From the NCBI GenBank assembly GCA_032119795.1, contig JAUMFO010000009.1:77967-141966 (forward strand): a DNA stretch of 64,000 nucleotides. Direction: 5' to 3'. The notes beneath the pieces were generated by a model. That model was not told where the DNA came from, did not search any database, and saw only the letters and a list, made by a program, of their open reading frames with translations. Positions 8,750-16,757 of the stretch are shown one piece after another. This DNA comes from JAGIBJ01 sp032119795 (lineage in GTDB: Bacteria; Actinomycetota; Thermoleophilia; Solirubrobacterales; Solirubrobacteraceae). Position numbers and translations under genes: made by a program. Position 1 is the first letter of the stretch. Each line of letters begins with the position of its first letter.

Positions 8750-10078
8750 ATGGCCAAGCGTTTCCATATCACCACCTTCGGGTGCCAGATGAACGAGCAC
8801 GACTCCGAGCGCATGAAGGGCATGCTCGAGTCACTTGGCTACGGCGAGACGGCGGAGCGGGCTGACGCCGATCTGATCCTCTTCAACACCTGCTCGATCC
8901 GCGAGAAGGCCGACGAGCGGTTCGTCGCGCACCTCCATGACGCGAAGATCATCAAGCGTGGCAAGCCCGGCACCGTGATCGGCGTCGGCGGCTGCTGGGC
9001 GCAGTCGATGAAGGACATGGTCTTCGAGCAGTTCCCGTTCGTCGACGTCGCCTTCGGGCCGGGCCAGGTTCCCAAACTCGCCGAGTTCCTCACCAGCGAC
9101 TCGATCACCGCCCAGGGGTTCTTTGAGTTTGAGGGCTTCCCGGCCGAGCTGCCCACCAAGCGCGATCGCCCCCACCAGGCGTGGCTACAGATCTCCGTCG
9201 GTTGCAACCTGAAGTGCTCGTACTGCATCGTCCCGAGCACCCGCGGTCGCGAGAGCAGCCGCCCGTTCGACGAGCTCGTCGCCGAGGCCGAGCGCCTCGT
9301 GGCCGACGGCGTCGTCGAGATCACCCTGTTGGGGCAGAACGTCAACGCGTACGGCCGTGACCTGCGACCCGAGCCGCGACGGTTCGCCGAGCTGCTCCAT
9401 GCGATCGACGCGATTCCCGGCATCAGGCGCGTGCGGTACACCTCGCCACACCCCAAGGACATCCAGATCGACGTCGTCGAGGCGCACCGCGACCTCGACT
9501 CCGTCTGCGACCACATCCACCTGCCGCTGCAGGCCGGCTCCAGCAAGATCCTCAAGGCGATGCGGCGCACCTACAACCGCCAGCGGTTCCTCGATCGCGT
9601 CGAGATGATCCGCGCCGGCGTGCCCGACGTCGCCCTCTCGACCGACATCATCGTCGGCTTCCCCGGGGAGACGGAAGAGGACTTCGTCGAGACGCTCGAG
9701 GTCTGCGAGGCCGTGAAGTTCGACTCGGCCTTCACGTTCGTCTTCAGCCCACGCCGCGGGACTGAGGCCGCCACCTTCACCGAGGGACTTGTCTCCCGCG
9801 AGGAGAAGGCCGACCGGATGCGGCGCCTCGTCGAGGTCGTCCAGCGCAACGCCCACGAGCGGGGCCAGCGGTTTGTCGGCCGCACCATGGAGGTGCTGAT
9901 CGAGGGCCCGTCGCGGACGGATCCCACACGGCTGCGCGGACGCACGAGCCACAACAAGACCGTGAACTTCTCAGGCTTCGGTGAGCCTGGCACCTTCACA
10001 AAGGTCGAGATCACCTCGGCGAGCAGCCAGACGCTGCTGGGCGAGCAGTCGCTCGTCGACCTGGCCCTGCTGCGCTAG
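8750..10078 (+). CDS. miaB: tRNA-2-methylthio-N6-dimethylallyladenosine synthase MiaB
   Basis: 442 residues, full length. This radical-SAM methylthiotransferase adds a methylthio group to isopentenyl-A37 of tRNAs that read codons starting with U, after MiaA has added the prenyl group. The N-terminal domain carries the three Cys of the second Fe-S cluster (C12, C48, C82). The radical-SAM motif CNLKCSYC places C152, C156 and C159. A C-terminal TRAM domain (about 375-440, 'RTMEVLIEGPSR', 'GRTSHNKTVNF') binds RNA. Its normal partner miaA is 0.9 kb downstream, separated by a convergent SDR gene with which miaB overlaps by 4 bases at the stop. Confidence 0.97.
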   Translation: MAKRFHITTFGCQMNEHDSERMKGMLESLGYGETAERADADLILFNTCSIREKADERFVAHLHDAKIIKRGKPGTVIGVGGCWAQSMKDMVFEQFPFVDVAFGPGQVPKLAEFLTSDSITAQGFFEFEGFPAELPTKRDRPHQAWLQISVGCNLKCSYCIVPSTRGRESSRPFDELVAEAERLVADGVVEITLLGQNVNAYGRDLRPEPRRFAELLHAIDAIPGIRRVRYTSPHPKDIQIDVVEAHRDLDSVCDHIHLPLQAGSSKILKAMRRTYNRQRFLDRVEMIRAGVPDVALSTDIIVGFPGETEEDFVETLEVCEAVKFDSAFTFVFSPRRGTEAATFTEGLVSREEKADRMRRLVEVVQRNAHERGQRFVGRTMEVLIEGPSRTDPTRLRGRTSHNKTVNFSGFGEPGTFTKVEITSASSQTLLGEQSLVDLALLR

Positions 10079-10875
10079 CTGCGGAAGCTCGCCTGGCCCT
10101 CGGCCATGCGGTCGGCAATCGCCTTGCCGCCACTCGCCTTCTGGGCCATCGCGGCGACGTTCGGCAGCGCCGACCCGAAGACGGCGCCGACCTTCATCCC
10201 GATCGGCGCGATCGTGACCTCCGCCTTGTTCTTCGTGATCGCTGCGATCGTGGCGTCGGCGACCTGCTCGGGCGTGCACGTGCCCACGCCGGCCGGGAGA
10301 GCATCCTCGGCACCGGACTTCGCGAACATGCCGGCGTCGCGGATGAACCCGGGGGAGACGATCGACACGCCAACGCCGTGCGCGGCAAGATCCTGGCGGA
10401 GGCCGAGGCCGAATCCCCGCAGGCCGAACTTCGTCGCCGCGTACATCGAGCTGCCAGGGCTCGCGACCTTGCCCGAGAGTGAGGCGACGAGCACGATGTG
10501 GCCGCGGCCGCGCGCCGCCATGCCCGGCGCCATCGCTCGGACCATCTGAATCGGCGCGGTGAGGTTGGCCTCGATGATGCGGTCGATCTCGGCCTCGCTG
10601 AACGACTCCAGCTCTCCGCTGGCGGGCACGGCCGCGTTGGCGATGAGGATGTCGACTCCGCTGTGCGCCTCGACCAAGGCCTGGAGCGCGGCGCGGTCCG
10701 TCAGGTCGCAGGGCGCTGCCTGAGCTCCGAGCTCGGCGGCCAGGGGATCCAGCAGGCTGCGGTTGCGGCCGGAGAGCACGAGCGACGCCCCCTGCGCCTT
10801 CAGCCCTCGGGCGATGGCAGCGCCCAGGCCACCCGTGGCGCCGGTGAGCAGGACGGAACTTCCAGGCAGGTCCAT
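10075..10875 (-). CDS. Short-chain dehydrogenase/reductase
   Basis: 266 residues from ATG 10875. Classical SDR: the cofactor motif TGATGGLG is at about 10-17, 'NAAVPASGE' is the NNAG-type segment, and the catalytic Ser-Tyr-Lys appears as 'VASLSGKVASPGSSMYAATKFG' (YAATK). The Arg in 'LSGRNRSLLD' after the second strand favours NADPH. The substrate cannot be read from sequence. The long upstream extension of the frame to 11742 runs antisense through miaA and is a shadow. The gene stands alone on the minus strand between miaB (4-base overlap of stops) and miaA (divergent, 57 bases). Confidence 0.9.
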   Translation of the reverse strand: MDLPGSSVLLTGATGGLGAAIARGLKAQGASLVLSGRNRSLLDPLAAELGAQAAPCDLTDRAALQALVEAHSGVDILIANAAVPASGELESFSEAEIDRIIEANLTAPIQMVRAMAPGMAARGRGHIVLVASLSGKVASPGSSMYAATKFGLRGFGLGLRQDLAAHGVGVSIVSPGFIRDAGMFAKSGAEDALPAGVGTCTPEQVADATIAAITKNKAEVTIAPIGMKVGAVFGSALPNVAAMAQKASGGKAIADRMAEGQASFRS

Positions 10876-10932
10876 GGGCGCCAGCCTAGACCAGCCTGCA
10901 GGCCTGGCGGCCCGTCCGCGATACTCGCCGCC

Positions 10933-11856
10933 GTGCCTCACCCGCTGATTGCCATCTTCGGCCCCACGGCCGTCGGAAAGACCGCCGTTGCCATCAACGT
11001 TGCCGAGCGGTTGCGGGCCGCCGGCCACGACCCGGTCGCGATCGGCGTCGACGCCCTGCAGGTCTACCAGGGACTGCCGCTCATCACCGCGCAGCCGACG
11101 GCCGAGGAGCAGGCGCAACTCGAGCACCGTCTCGTCGGGTTCGTGCCGCTGACCGACACCTGGAGCGTTGCGCAGCACACCGAGCTGGCGCACCGGGAGA
11201 TCGACGCGGCCCGAGCGGCCGGCCGCGTGCCGATCGTCGTCGGTGGCACCGGCCTCTACCTGCGCTCTGCGCTGACGGATCTCACGCTGGCGCCCGCCCC
11301 CGAGGCCGGGCTGCGCGAGCAGCTGGCGGCCCGTGCCGCCGAGCCGGGCGGCCTCGAGGCGCTCTATGCCGAGCTCGAAGACCTCGACCCCGTCTCTGCC
11401 GCGCTGATGCACCAGAACGACCGCACCCGCATCATGCGCGCCCACGAGCTCCTGGCGGCCGGCAAGTCGTTCGCCGACGCCTCCGACCAAGACGAGCTGT
11501 GGGCCGACGACACGCGCGTCCCGACGGTGCTGATCGGACTCACGATGGAGCGCGCCGCGCTGCGCAAGCGGGCGGCCGAGCGGATGTGGGCGATGGTCGA
11601 CGCCGGCGCCGTCGACGAGGCTCGGGGCGCCTACGACGCCGGCATCGGCCCAACCGCTGCCGCCGCCGTCGGATTCCGAGAGCTGCTCGACGGCAACGTG
11701 GAGCGGGCCGTGACCAAAACACGCCAGCTCGCCAAGCGCCAAGAGACCTGGATGCGCCGCCTGGGTGGCGTGACGATCCTCGACGTGACGCTGCGCAGCG
11801 CCGGCGAGGTCGCGGACGACATCGTCGCCCGGTGGACGGCGACCCCCACGGACTGA
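10933..11856 (+). CDS. miaA: tRNA dimethylallyltransferase MiaA
   Basis: 307 residues from GTG 10933. MiaA transfers the dimethylallyl group from DMAPP to N6 of A37 in tRNA, making the substrate for MiaB. The P-loop GPTAVGKT is at residues 10-17, followed by 'DALQVYQGLPLITAQPTAEE' and 'IVVGGTGLYLRSALTDL'; the C-terminal 'KTRQLAKRQETWMRR' is the tRNA-contacting helix. The open frame extends upstream to 10498, but that part is antisense to the SDR and unlike the family. The GTG is the first start that places the P-loop at the usual distance from the N terminus. Confidence 0.95.
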   Translation: MPHPLIAIFGPTAVGKTAVAINVAERLRAAGHDPVAIGVDALQVYQGLPLITAQPTAEEQAQLEHRLVGFVPLTDTWSVAQHTELAHREIDAARAAGRVPIVVGGTGLYLRSALTDLTLAPAPEAGLREQLAARAAEPGGLEALYAELEDLDPVSAALMHQNDRTRIMRAHELLAAGKSFADASDQDELWADDTRVPTVLIGLTMERAALRKRAAERMWAMVDAGAVDEARGAYDAGIGPTAAAAVGFRELLDGNVERAVTKTRQLAKRQETWMRRLGGVTILDVTLRSAGEVADDIVARWTATPTD

Positions 11857-11916
11857 AGTCTCAGCAAGCGCTGAGCTGCCCTTAACCGGGTCCTTGCCGG
11901 ACGCGTCGATGGTGCG

Positions 11917-12123
11917 GTGAGTCGCCTCTGGCTCACCGACCCCAAGGACGCCGTGTTCACGTATCCCCGCCGCTTCATCCTCGCCGCTGTCATGGCCGTC
12001 ACGTTCGGCCTGTTCAGTACCTCCACGCTGCCGGCGATGACTGGCGGCACCGGCCAGGCGCTGGCCAAGAAGAAGACGAAGAAGAAGACCAAGAAGAAGG
12101 TCGCTCGCAGCGCGCAGTCCTAG
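11917..12123 (+). CDS. Small exported or membrane protein with Lys-rich tail
   Basis: 68 residues from GTG 11917 (an ATG at 11992 would give 43). A basic N-terminal stretch, a hydrophobic segment at about 21-38 ('FILAAVMAVTFGLFSTSTLP') that could be a signal peptide or membrane anchor, then a tail with alternating Lys and Thr (KKKTKKKTKKK at about 51-61). Such Lys-rich tails are frequent in small secreted proteins of this clade and could bind wall polymers or nucleic acid. No known family is recognised. It lies 60 bases after miaA and 2 bases before apbE. Coding status is likely but not certain. Confidence 0.55.
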   Translation: MSRLWLTDPKDAVFTYPRRFILAAVMAVTFGLFSTSTLPAMTGGTGQALAKKKTKKKTKKKVARSAQS

Positions 12124-12125
12124 CC

Positions 12126-13088
12126 GTGCTCGAGCACACCGAGCGGTTCGACTGCTTCGGCGGACGCTGCGCGGTCGCGGTCGAAGGCCCGGGGCTGCGC
12201 GGCGACCCAGACGAGGCCGCTCGCTGGGCTCGCCGTCACCTGCTGGCCTGGCATCAGCAGTTCTCCCGGTTCATCGCCGAGAGCGAACTCAGCCAGATCA
12301 ACGCCGATGCCCGAGTCACCGTTCGGGCCAGCCCGCTCATGATCGAGCTTGCTGCGGCGATCCAGCTCGCAGGGCAGTCAACCGGTGGCGTCGTCGATGG
12401 GACGCTCGTCGCAGCGTTGGAGGCCGCTGGCTACGGCGAGACCCTCGGCGCGCCCGGCACCCCACGCACGCGGCCGAGCCCCGAACGCGCGGGCGGCCGT
12501 CCGCCCGGGGGGACTAGACCGGCGACCGGCGGGGTCGGCGACTGGTCTCGGATCTCAGTGGACCGGACGGCGGGAACGATCAGTCGCCCAGCGGGCGTGC
12601 AGCTCGACAGCGGCGGACTCGTCAAAGGGCTCCTGGCCGACGTCTTGGTCGGCTGGCTCGGGTCGCATGAGGACGTGCTCGTCGACTGCTGCGGTGATCT
12701 CGCGATCGGCGGAACCGACCCCGCTTCCCGCGAGGTCGAGATCGCTCACCCGCTCCATCGTGGGACGGCGCACACGCTCGAGATCCTCGGTGGCGGTGTG
12801 GCCACCAGCGGCACGACCCACCGGCGCTGGCAGACGGCCGACGGGCTGGCGGCGCATCACCTGCTCGATCCGTCGACGGGGGAGCCGGCCCAGTCCGGGC
12901 TCATCCAGGTGACGGCGGTCGCACCGACGGCGCTGGAGGCCGAGGTCCTGGCGAAGTGGGCGCTGCTGGGCGGGCGAGAGACCGCGGCGGCGAGGCTGCC
13001 CCATGGTGGTGTCGTCATCGACGACGCTGGAGAACTGGCCGTCTACGCGAGACGTCGGACGGCTGACGGCGTACCATCGACGCCGTGA
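12126..13088 (+). CDS. apbE: ApbE-family FAD:protein FMN transferase
   Basis: 320 residues, normal length, from GTG 12126. ApbE proteins transfer FMN from FAD covalently onto Thr of target flavoproteins using Mg2+. The diagnostic motif DxGGxxKG appears as DSGGLVKG at about 160-167; the N-terminal 'WHQQFSRFIAESELSQIN' and the C-terminal 'HHLLDPSTGEPAQSGL...AEVLAKWALLGG' block are typical. A variable Pro/Arg-rich insertion occupies about 105-140. No lipobox or signal peptide is visible, unlike many secreted ApbE proteins, so it is probably cytosolic or acts on the inner face of the membrane. Its stop overlaps the dapF GTG (GTGA), so the two are translationally coupled. No obvious FMN-accepting partner such as Rnf, Nqr or NosR lies in the window. 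Confidence 0.9.
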   Translation: MLEHTERFDCFGGRCAVAVEGPGLRGDPDEAARWARRHLLAWHQQFSRFIAESELSQINADARVTVRASPLMIELAAAIQLAGQSTGGVVDGTLVAALEAAGYGETLGAPGTPRTRPSPERAGGRPPGGTRPATGGVGDWSRISVDRTAGTISRPAGVQLDSGGLVKGLLADVLVGWLGSHEDVLVDCCGDLAIGGTDPASREVEIAHPLHRGTAHTLEILGGGVATSGTTHRRWQTADGLAAHHLLDPSTGEPAQSGLIQVTAVAPTALEAEVLAKWALLGGRETAAARLPHGGVVIDDAGELAVYARRRTADGVPSTP

Positions 13089-13978
13089 CCGCGCCCACCG
13101 CAGCCGACGCCACCACTTCAGAGTCCGTCGTGATCGAGCGCTGGCAGGCGCTTGGCAACGACTACCTGATCGCCGAGGCCGCCAAGCTGCCGTGGCCGGT
13201 GACGCCCGAGCGCGTGCGCCTGCTCTGCAACCGCCACACCGGCGTGGGCGGCGACGGCCTCCTGCTGCTCAGCGCGGCCGAACAGCGCGGCTTCGTGGCG
13301 AAACTCCAGATCTTCAACCCGGACGGCTCCGAGGCCGAACTCTCCGGCAACGGCGCGCGCGAGGCGATCATGTATCTGCGCCACCGCGGTTGGACCGACG
13401 CTGACATCTTCTCGATCGAGACGATCGCCGGCGAGCTGCGGCCGACGATCACGGGCGACACGACGTGCGTCGTCGACATGGGCCGCGCCGCCTTCACGTC
13501 CGTCGACTACCCGGACGGCGCCCGGGACGGACTCGGCGAACTCACCGACGGCGAGCGCGTCTGGCGCTTCCAGCACGTGAAGATCGGCAACCCGCAGTGC
13601 TCGATCCGCGTCGGGTCGATCGAAGAGCTTGAGGCGCTGGACCTCCCGACGATCGGGCCGGGCATCGAACACCACGCGCTCTTCCCGAATCGCACCAACG
13701 TCTCCTGGTACGCCGAACTCGGTCCAGGCCGCATCCGCGCTCGGATCTTTGAGCGGGGAGTCGGGGAGACGATGTCGTCCGGGACGGGTGCGACGGGTGC
13801 CGCCGTGGCCCATGTGGCCCGTGGCGGCGACTCGCCCGTCACCGTCGAGCTCGACGGCGGCGAACTCGTCGTGACCGTCGACGAGTCGTTGCACGTCGAC
13901 CTCGCTGGCTGGGCTGAGCCGGTTGGGCGAGTGGAGCTGAGCGAGCTATTTGCCGCACGGCTCGCTGCGGCCGCCTGA
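13085..13978 (+). CDS. dapF: Diaminopimelate epimerase DapF, with both catalytic Cys replaced by Ser
   Basis: 297 residues, full length. DapF interconverts LL- and meso-diaminopimelate with a two-base thiol mechanism. Substrate-binding elements are intact: 'QALGNDYL' (N25), 'FNPDGSEAE' (N78), 'NRTN' and 'FERGVGETM'. However, the first catalytic Cys position reads ELSGNGAR (Ser87, codon TCC at 13343-13345) and the second reads MSSGTGA (Ser232, codon TCC at 13778-13780), where the family has CGNG and CGTG. Both changes are clear in the bases. The rest of the protein shows no decay, so it is under selection. It may be an altered epimerase, a relative with another substrate or a clade-specific variant. 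It is coupled to apbE by a GTGA overlap. Confidence 0.85.
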   Translation: MTAPTAADATTSESVVIERWQALGNDYLIAEAAKLPWPVTPERVRLLCNRHTGVGGDGLLLLSAAEQRGFVAKLQIFNPDGSEAELSGNGAREAIMYLRHRGWTDADIFSIETIAGELRPTITGDTTCVVDMGRAAFTSVDYPDGARDGLGELTDGERVWRFQHVKIGNPQCSIRVGSIEELEALDLPTIGPGIEHHALFPNRTNVSWYAELGPGRIRARIFERGVGETMSSGTGATGAAVAHVARGGDSPVTVELDGGELVVTVDESLHVDLAGWAEPVGRVELSELFAARLAAAA

Positions 13979-14058
13979 GGCGAACGACTAATCGGACCGC
14001 GGTCCGCTTAGGCGCGTTTGCGCTCTCCTTGGCGCGCCAGTCGTGTCATCCTGAGGGC

Positions 14059-15036
14059 ATGACCACCCAGAGCGGGATGCGAACCATCGACTACACGGAG
14101 GCTGGTGCCTCCGCGCTGCTGCCGCTCGCCACGCGCCTGGGCGCCGTCCACCTCACGGTCACGGATCTTGCGGTCTCGGTGCCGTTCTACGAAGACGTCG
14201 TCGGGCTCACGGAGCAGTGGCGCGGGCTCACCGCCGCCGAGGAGCCGGCGGTCGCACTGGGCAGCGCCGGGAGCGAACCGGTCGTCGTGCTCGTCGAGTC
14301 GCCGTCGGCCAACGCGCCGGGGCGCACCTCGGGGCTCTACCACGTGGCACTGCGCTACCCGCGGCTCGAACTCGCCCATCTCGTCCGCCGGATCTCTGAG
14401 ACGCAGACGCCGATCCAGGGTGCCTCGGATCACGGCACCCACGAGGCGATCTACCTGCCCGACCCGGACGGCAACGGTCTGGAGCTGGAGGCCGATCGGC
14501 CTCGCGCGGAGTGGCCGACGTCGATGATCGAGGAATTCGCACGGGGCGGCCCGGCGCCGCTCGACGTCCAGGCGCTCGTTGGAATCTCCGCGTCGCAGGC
14601 CACGCGTGAGCGCTCGGCGGGTGTCGACATGGGGCACCTGCACCTGCACGTCGGCTCCGTTGGTGAGGCCGAGGCGTTCTACCGCGACGTCGTTGGCTTC
14701 TCGCTGGTCGCGGCCATGCCGACGGCGATCTTCATGTCTGCTGGGGGCTACCACCACCATCTGGGGGCCAACACCTGGAACGGGGTCGGCGCGCGGCCTG
14801 CGCCGCTCGGCACGGTCGGCCTTCGCCGCTGGAGCATCGTCGTGCCTGAGGCCGACGACCTCGCCGCGCTGAGCGAGCGCATCAAGCGTGCGGAGGGCGT
14901 CGCCAGCCTCGTCGACGAGGATGGCGCCGTCGTCATCCGTGACACCAGCGGCAACGCCGTCAGCGTTGAGACGCAAGCCCAGCACGACGCCGCACCGGTG
15001 GAACTCCAACGGCCCGTCCCCGTGCAGCCGGCCTAA
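14059..15036 (+). CDS. Two-domain VOC protein, catechol-2,3-dioxygenase (CatE)-like
   Basis: 325 residues from ATG 14059. Two vicinal-oxygen-chelate modules: residues about 30-145 ('VHLTVTDLAVSVPFYEDVVG' ... 'IYLPDPDGNGLELEADRP') and about 190-310 ('MGHLHLHVGSVGEAEAFYRD' ... 'YHHHLGANTW'). The arrangement matches CatE-type iron extradiol dioxygenases and glyoxalase-like proteins. Candidate metal ligands are His in LGAVH, Glu in LELEAD, His in MGHLHLH and His in YHHHLG. The enzyme probably opens a catecholic ring or handles a related enediol, but the substrate is unknown. It stands alone between dapF and the metalloprotease, away from the aromatic operon at 50-58 kb. Confidence 0.8.
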   Translation: MTTQSGMRTIDYTEAGASALLPLATRLGAVHLTVTDLAVSVPFYEDVVGLTEQWRGLTAAEEPAVALGSAGSEPVVVLVESPSANAPGRTSGLYHVALRYPRLELAHLVRRISETQTPIQGASDHGTHEAIYLPDPDGNGLELEADRPRAEWPTSMIEEFARGGPAPLDVQALVGISASQATRERSAGVDMGHLHLHVGSVGEAEAFYRDVVGFSLVAAMPTAIFMSAGGYHHHLGANTWNGVGARPAPLGTVGLRRWSIVVPEADDLAALSERIKRAEGVASLVDEDGAVVIRDTSGNAVSVETQAQHDAAPVELQRPVPVQPA

Positions 15037-15098
15037 ACAGGCAACTCCGCCTGCGCACAGCCCGAAGGGCCGCCGCCGGGCGGTGCGGCGCCGCGGCG

Positions 15099-16457
15099 CT
15101 ATGAGAAGAACGGGCTGGCGCGGAGCTTCACCTTGTCTCGCTCGAGCAGGTACGTCGACCGGATATCGCCGTAGCCGACGTACATGATGGAGTCGTAGGC
15201 CTGCTGGCATGCGGGCGTGTTCGGCGCGGGCGGCGCGCAGGTCGCCAGGATGTCGTCCGGGTGGGGCAGGCCGAACGTGTGGCCGAGTTCGTGGGCGGCG
15301 CCGCCGGTGTAGCCCCAGGGGCCCGTGCGGAAATCGATTCCTTCACCGCACGGGGCGTTCGTGAAGCCGGTCTCCCCGTCGAGGCCGCGCAGATCGTTGT
15401 CGCCCATGAACGTCAGGTTGGTGGTCGCCGCGCCGATGCGGTCGTTGCATGACAGCGAGTGCACGTCGGCGTAGACGATCAAGTCGCTGTCGGGGCCACG
15501 AGGCACGCCCGTGCAGGCCAGCAAGGCGGCGTCGAGCTTCTGCCACGTGCCGATCCACCGGCCCTCGCTGTTCTGCGCTTCCGTCCCGTAGTACGCGTTG
15601 TCGCGCTCCATCGGGCAGCGGATGGTCTCGCTCGCTGCGGTAAACGTCTGGCCGACCTGTGCCGCGTAGAACTCCTGGATCGTCTTGACGGTCCCGCCGA
15701 TGAGGTCGTCGTAGCGCTGCCGGAACGGTCGGTCGGTGGGGTACATGTAGACCGAGCGAACGACGCCTCCGGGGACCTTGAACTGGCGGTTCGCCCCGTA
15801 GACGGTCCCAGCGCCGTTCGTGGCAACGGTGCGGTAGTTGATCGTGGTGCCGGCGGCTGGAGCGGCGACGCGGACCGACACGTCGCTCGTGGTGCCTGCG
15901 GCGACGTCGGCGGCCGCGATCGAGGTGCCATAGCTCTGGGTCGGGCCGAACTCGATCCTGGTCGTCGTCGGCAGGGCGTTGCCGTTGACCGTGCCGTGGA
16001 GCAAGAACGCCCGTGTGGCCTCCGGGACGGCCTGGGGCCGGGGTCCAGCGGTGACGACCGGAGCACCGGCGCCGGCGACGACGTACGTCTGGTCCGGGCC
16101 GTACGTCGTCCCGAACCAGTTGTTCGCACGGACGCGGTAGTGGACCGTCGATCCGGCTGGCATCGCCGCCGTGACGTGGCTGAGCAGCTGGGTCGACGTG
16201 AACCACACGTTCACCGTGGGTGACGACCTGCCGTAGCTCTTCGTTGCCCCGTACTGGATGGTGGCGGCGGTTGGGGTGCCGTTCGCGGTGACTTTGCCCG
16301 ACAGGCGGTAGGCCCCCGCCGATTCAAGGGTGGGGGCGGTCGGCACCGACACGATCGGGCGGCCGAACGCGCTGGCATCGGCGGCCAAGCCCATCGCCAG
16401 TGCGAGCGCCAGCAGGCTCGCTCGGGTAGCGGTGCGGCAGGACGGAAAACCGGACAT
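15099..16457 (-). CDS. Secreted zinc metalloprotease-like protein with fibronectin-type repeats
   Basis: 452 residues from ATG 16457. A signal peptide (about 1-30, 'SLLALALAMGLAADASA') is followed by two beta-sandwich repeats of about 95 residues each ('KVTANGTPTAATIQYGATKS'... and 'GTVNGNALPTTTRIEFGPTQ'...), which resemble fibronectin III-like repeats of actinobacterial surface proteins. The C-terminal third contains HELGHTFGLPH, the HExxHxxGxxH zinc motif of metzincins, followed by a candidate Met-turn 'DSIMYVGYGD'. Six or more Cys suggest disulfides. It should act outside the cell on proteins; the target is unknown. No separate propeptide is obvious. The gene starts next to a palindrome at 16474-16490. 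Confidence 0.85.
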   Translation of the reverse strand: MSGFPSCRTATRASLLALALAMGLAADASAFGRPIVSVPTAPTLESAGAYRLSGKVTANGTPTAATIQYGATKSYGRSSPTVNVWFTSTQLLSHVTAAMPAGSTVHYRVRANNWFGTTYGPDQTYVVAGAGAPVVTAGPRPQAVPEATRAFLLHGTVNGNALPTTTRIEFGPTQSYGTSIAAADVAAGTTSDVSVRVAAPAAGTTINYRTVATNGAGTVYGANRQFKVPGGVVRSVYMYPTDRPFRQRYDDLIGGTVKTIQEFYAAQVGQTFTAASETIRCPMERDNAYYGTEAQNSEGRWIGTWQKLDAALLACTGVPRGPDSDLIVYADVHSLSCNDRIGAATTNLTFMGDNDLRGLDGETGFTNAPCGEGIDFRTGPWGYTGGAAHELGHTFGLPHPDDILATCAPPAPNTPACQQAYDSIMYVGYGDIRSTYLLERDKVKLRASPFFS

Positions 16458-16473
16458 TGTCGCCCAAAATACC

Positions 16474-16490
16474 AACTACGTAGCGTAGTT
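16474..16490. promoter_or_regulatory. Palindrome at the metalloprotease gene start
   Basis: AACTACG-TAG-CGTAGTT is a perfect 7-base inverted repeat with a 3-base centre, 17 bases upstream of the metalloprotease ATG. In an AT-richer pocket of otherwise GC-rich DNA it could be an operator for a dimeric regulator or overlap the promoter. No cognate regulator is adjacent. Confidence 0.4.
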
Positions 16491-16502
16491 TTCAGTTCAT
16501 CG

Positions 16503-16757
16503 CGCTGCCTGAGGTTCGAGTTCGACGACCTCGCGCGGTTGCTCATCGATCGCCGCGCCGTGCGGATCCTCACGATGCGCGCCACCGTCCACCTGATGAC
16601 GGCGGCCGACGCCTGTGGGATCCGGCCGCTCGTGCAGCCGGTGCTCGAGCGCGAAGGCTCGGCACTGCTGTCTGCGATGGGCAGCCCTTACGCTGGCGGT
16701 AGCGTTGAGATCGAGGCAGCGGGAACCGGCTACGTACAGAGCTGGAAGCCCTCCTAG
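16503..16757 (+). pseudogene. Remnant of a winged-helix (HTH_42/AlkZ-like) protein
   Basis: The frame reads FEFDDLARLLIDRRAVRILT followed by MRATVHLMTAADACGIRPLV, which resembles the middle of winged-helix DNA-binding proteins of the HTH_42 (YcaQ/AlkZ-like) family, where 'MRGTLHL..A.D...LRPLL' is the signature. Only about 50 of an expected 350 or more residues are present: the N-terminal part is missing, since the metalloprotease gene begins 45 bases upstream in the other direction, and the last 30 residues no longer match. A TTG at 16539 is the only start candidate. I take it for a decayed fragment rather than a functional gene. Confidence 0.4.

Noticed and set aside
10498..10932. N-terminal extension of MiaA over the SDR gene
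   Set aside because: The extension is antisense to a clear SDR, and MiaA proteins begin a few residues before the P-loop, as with GTG 10933.
14059..15036. Membership of the VOC protein in the aromatic operon pathway
   Set aside because: It is 35 kb away, monocistronic and lacks the operator palindrome, so no link can be supported.
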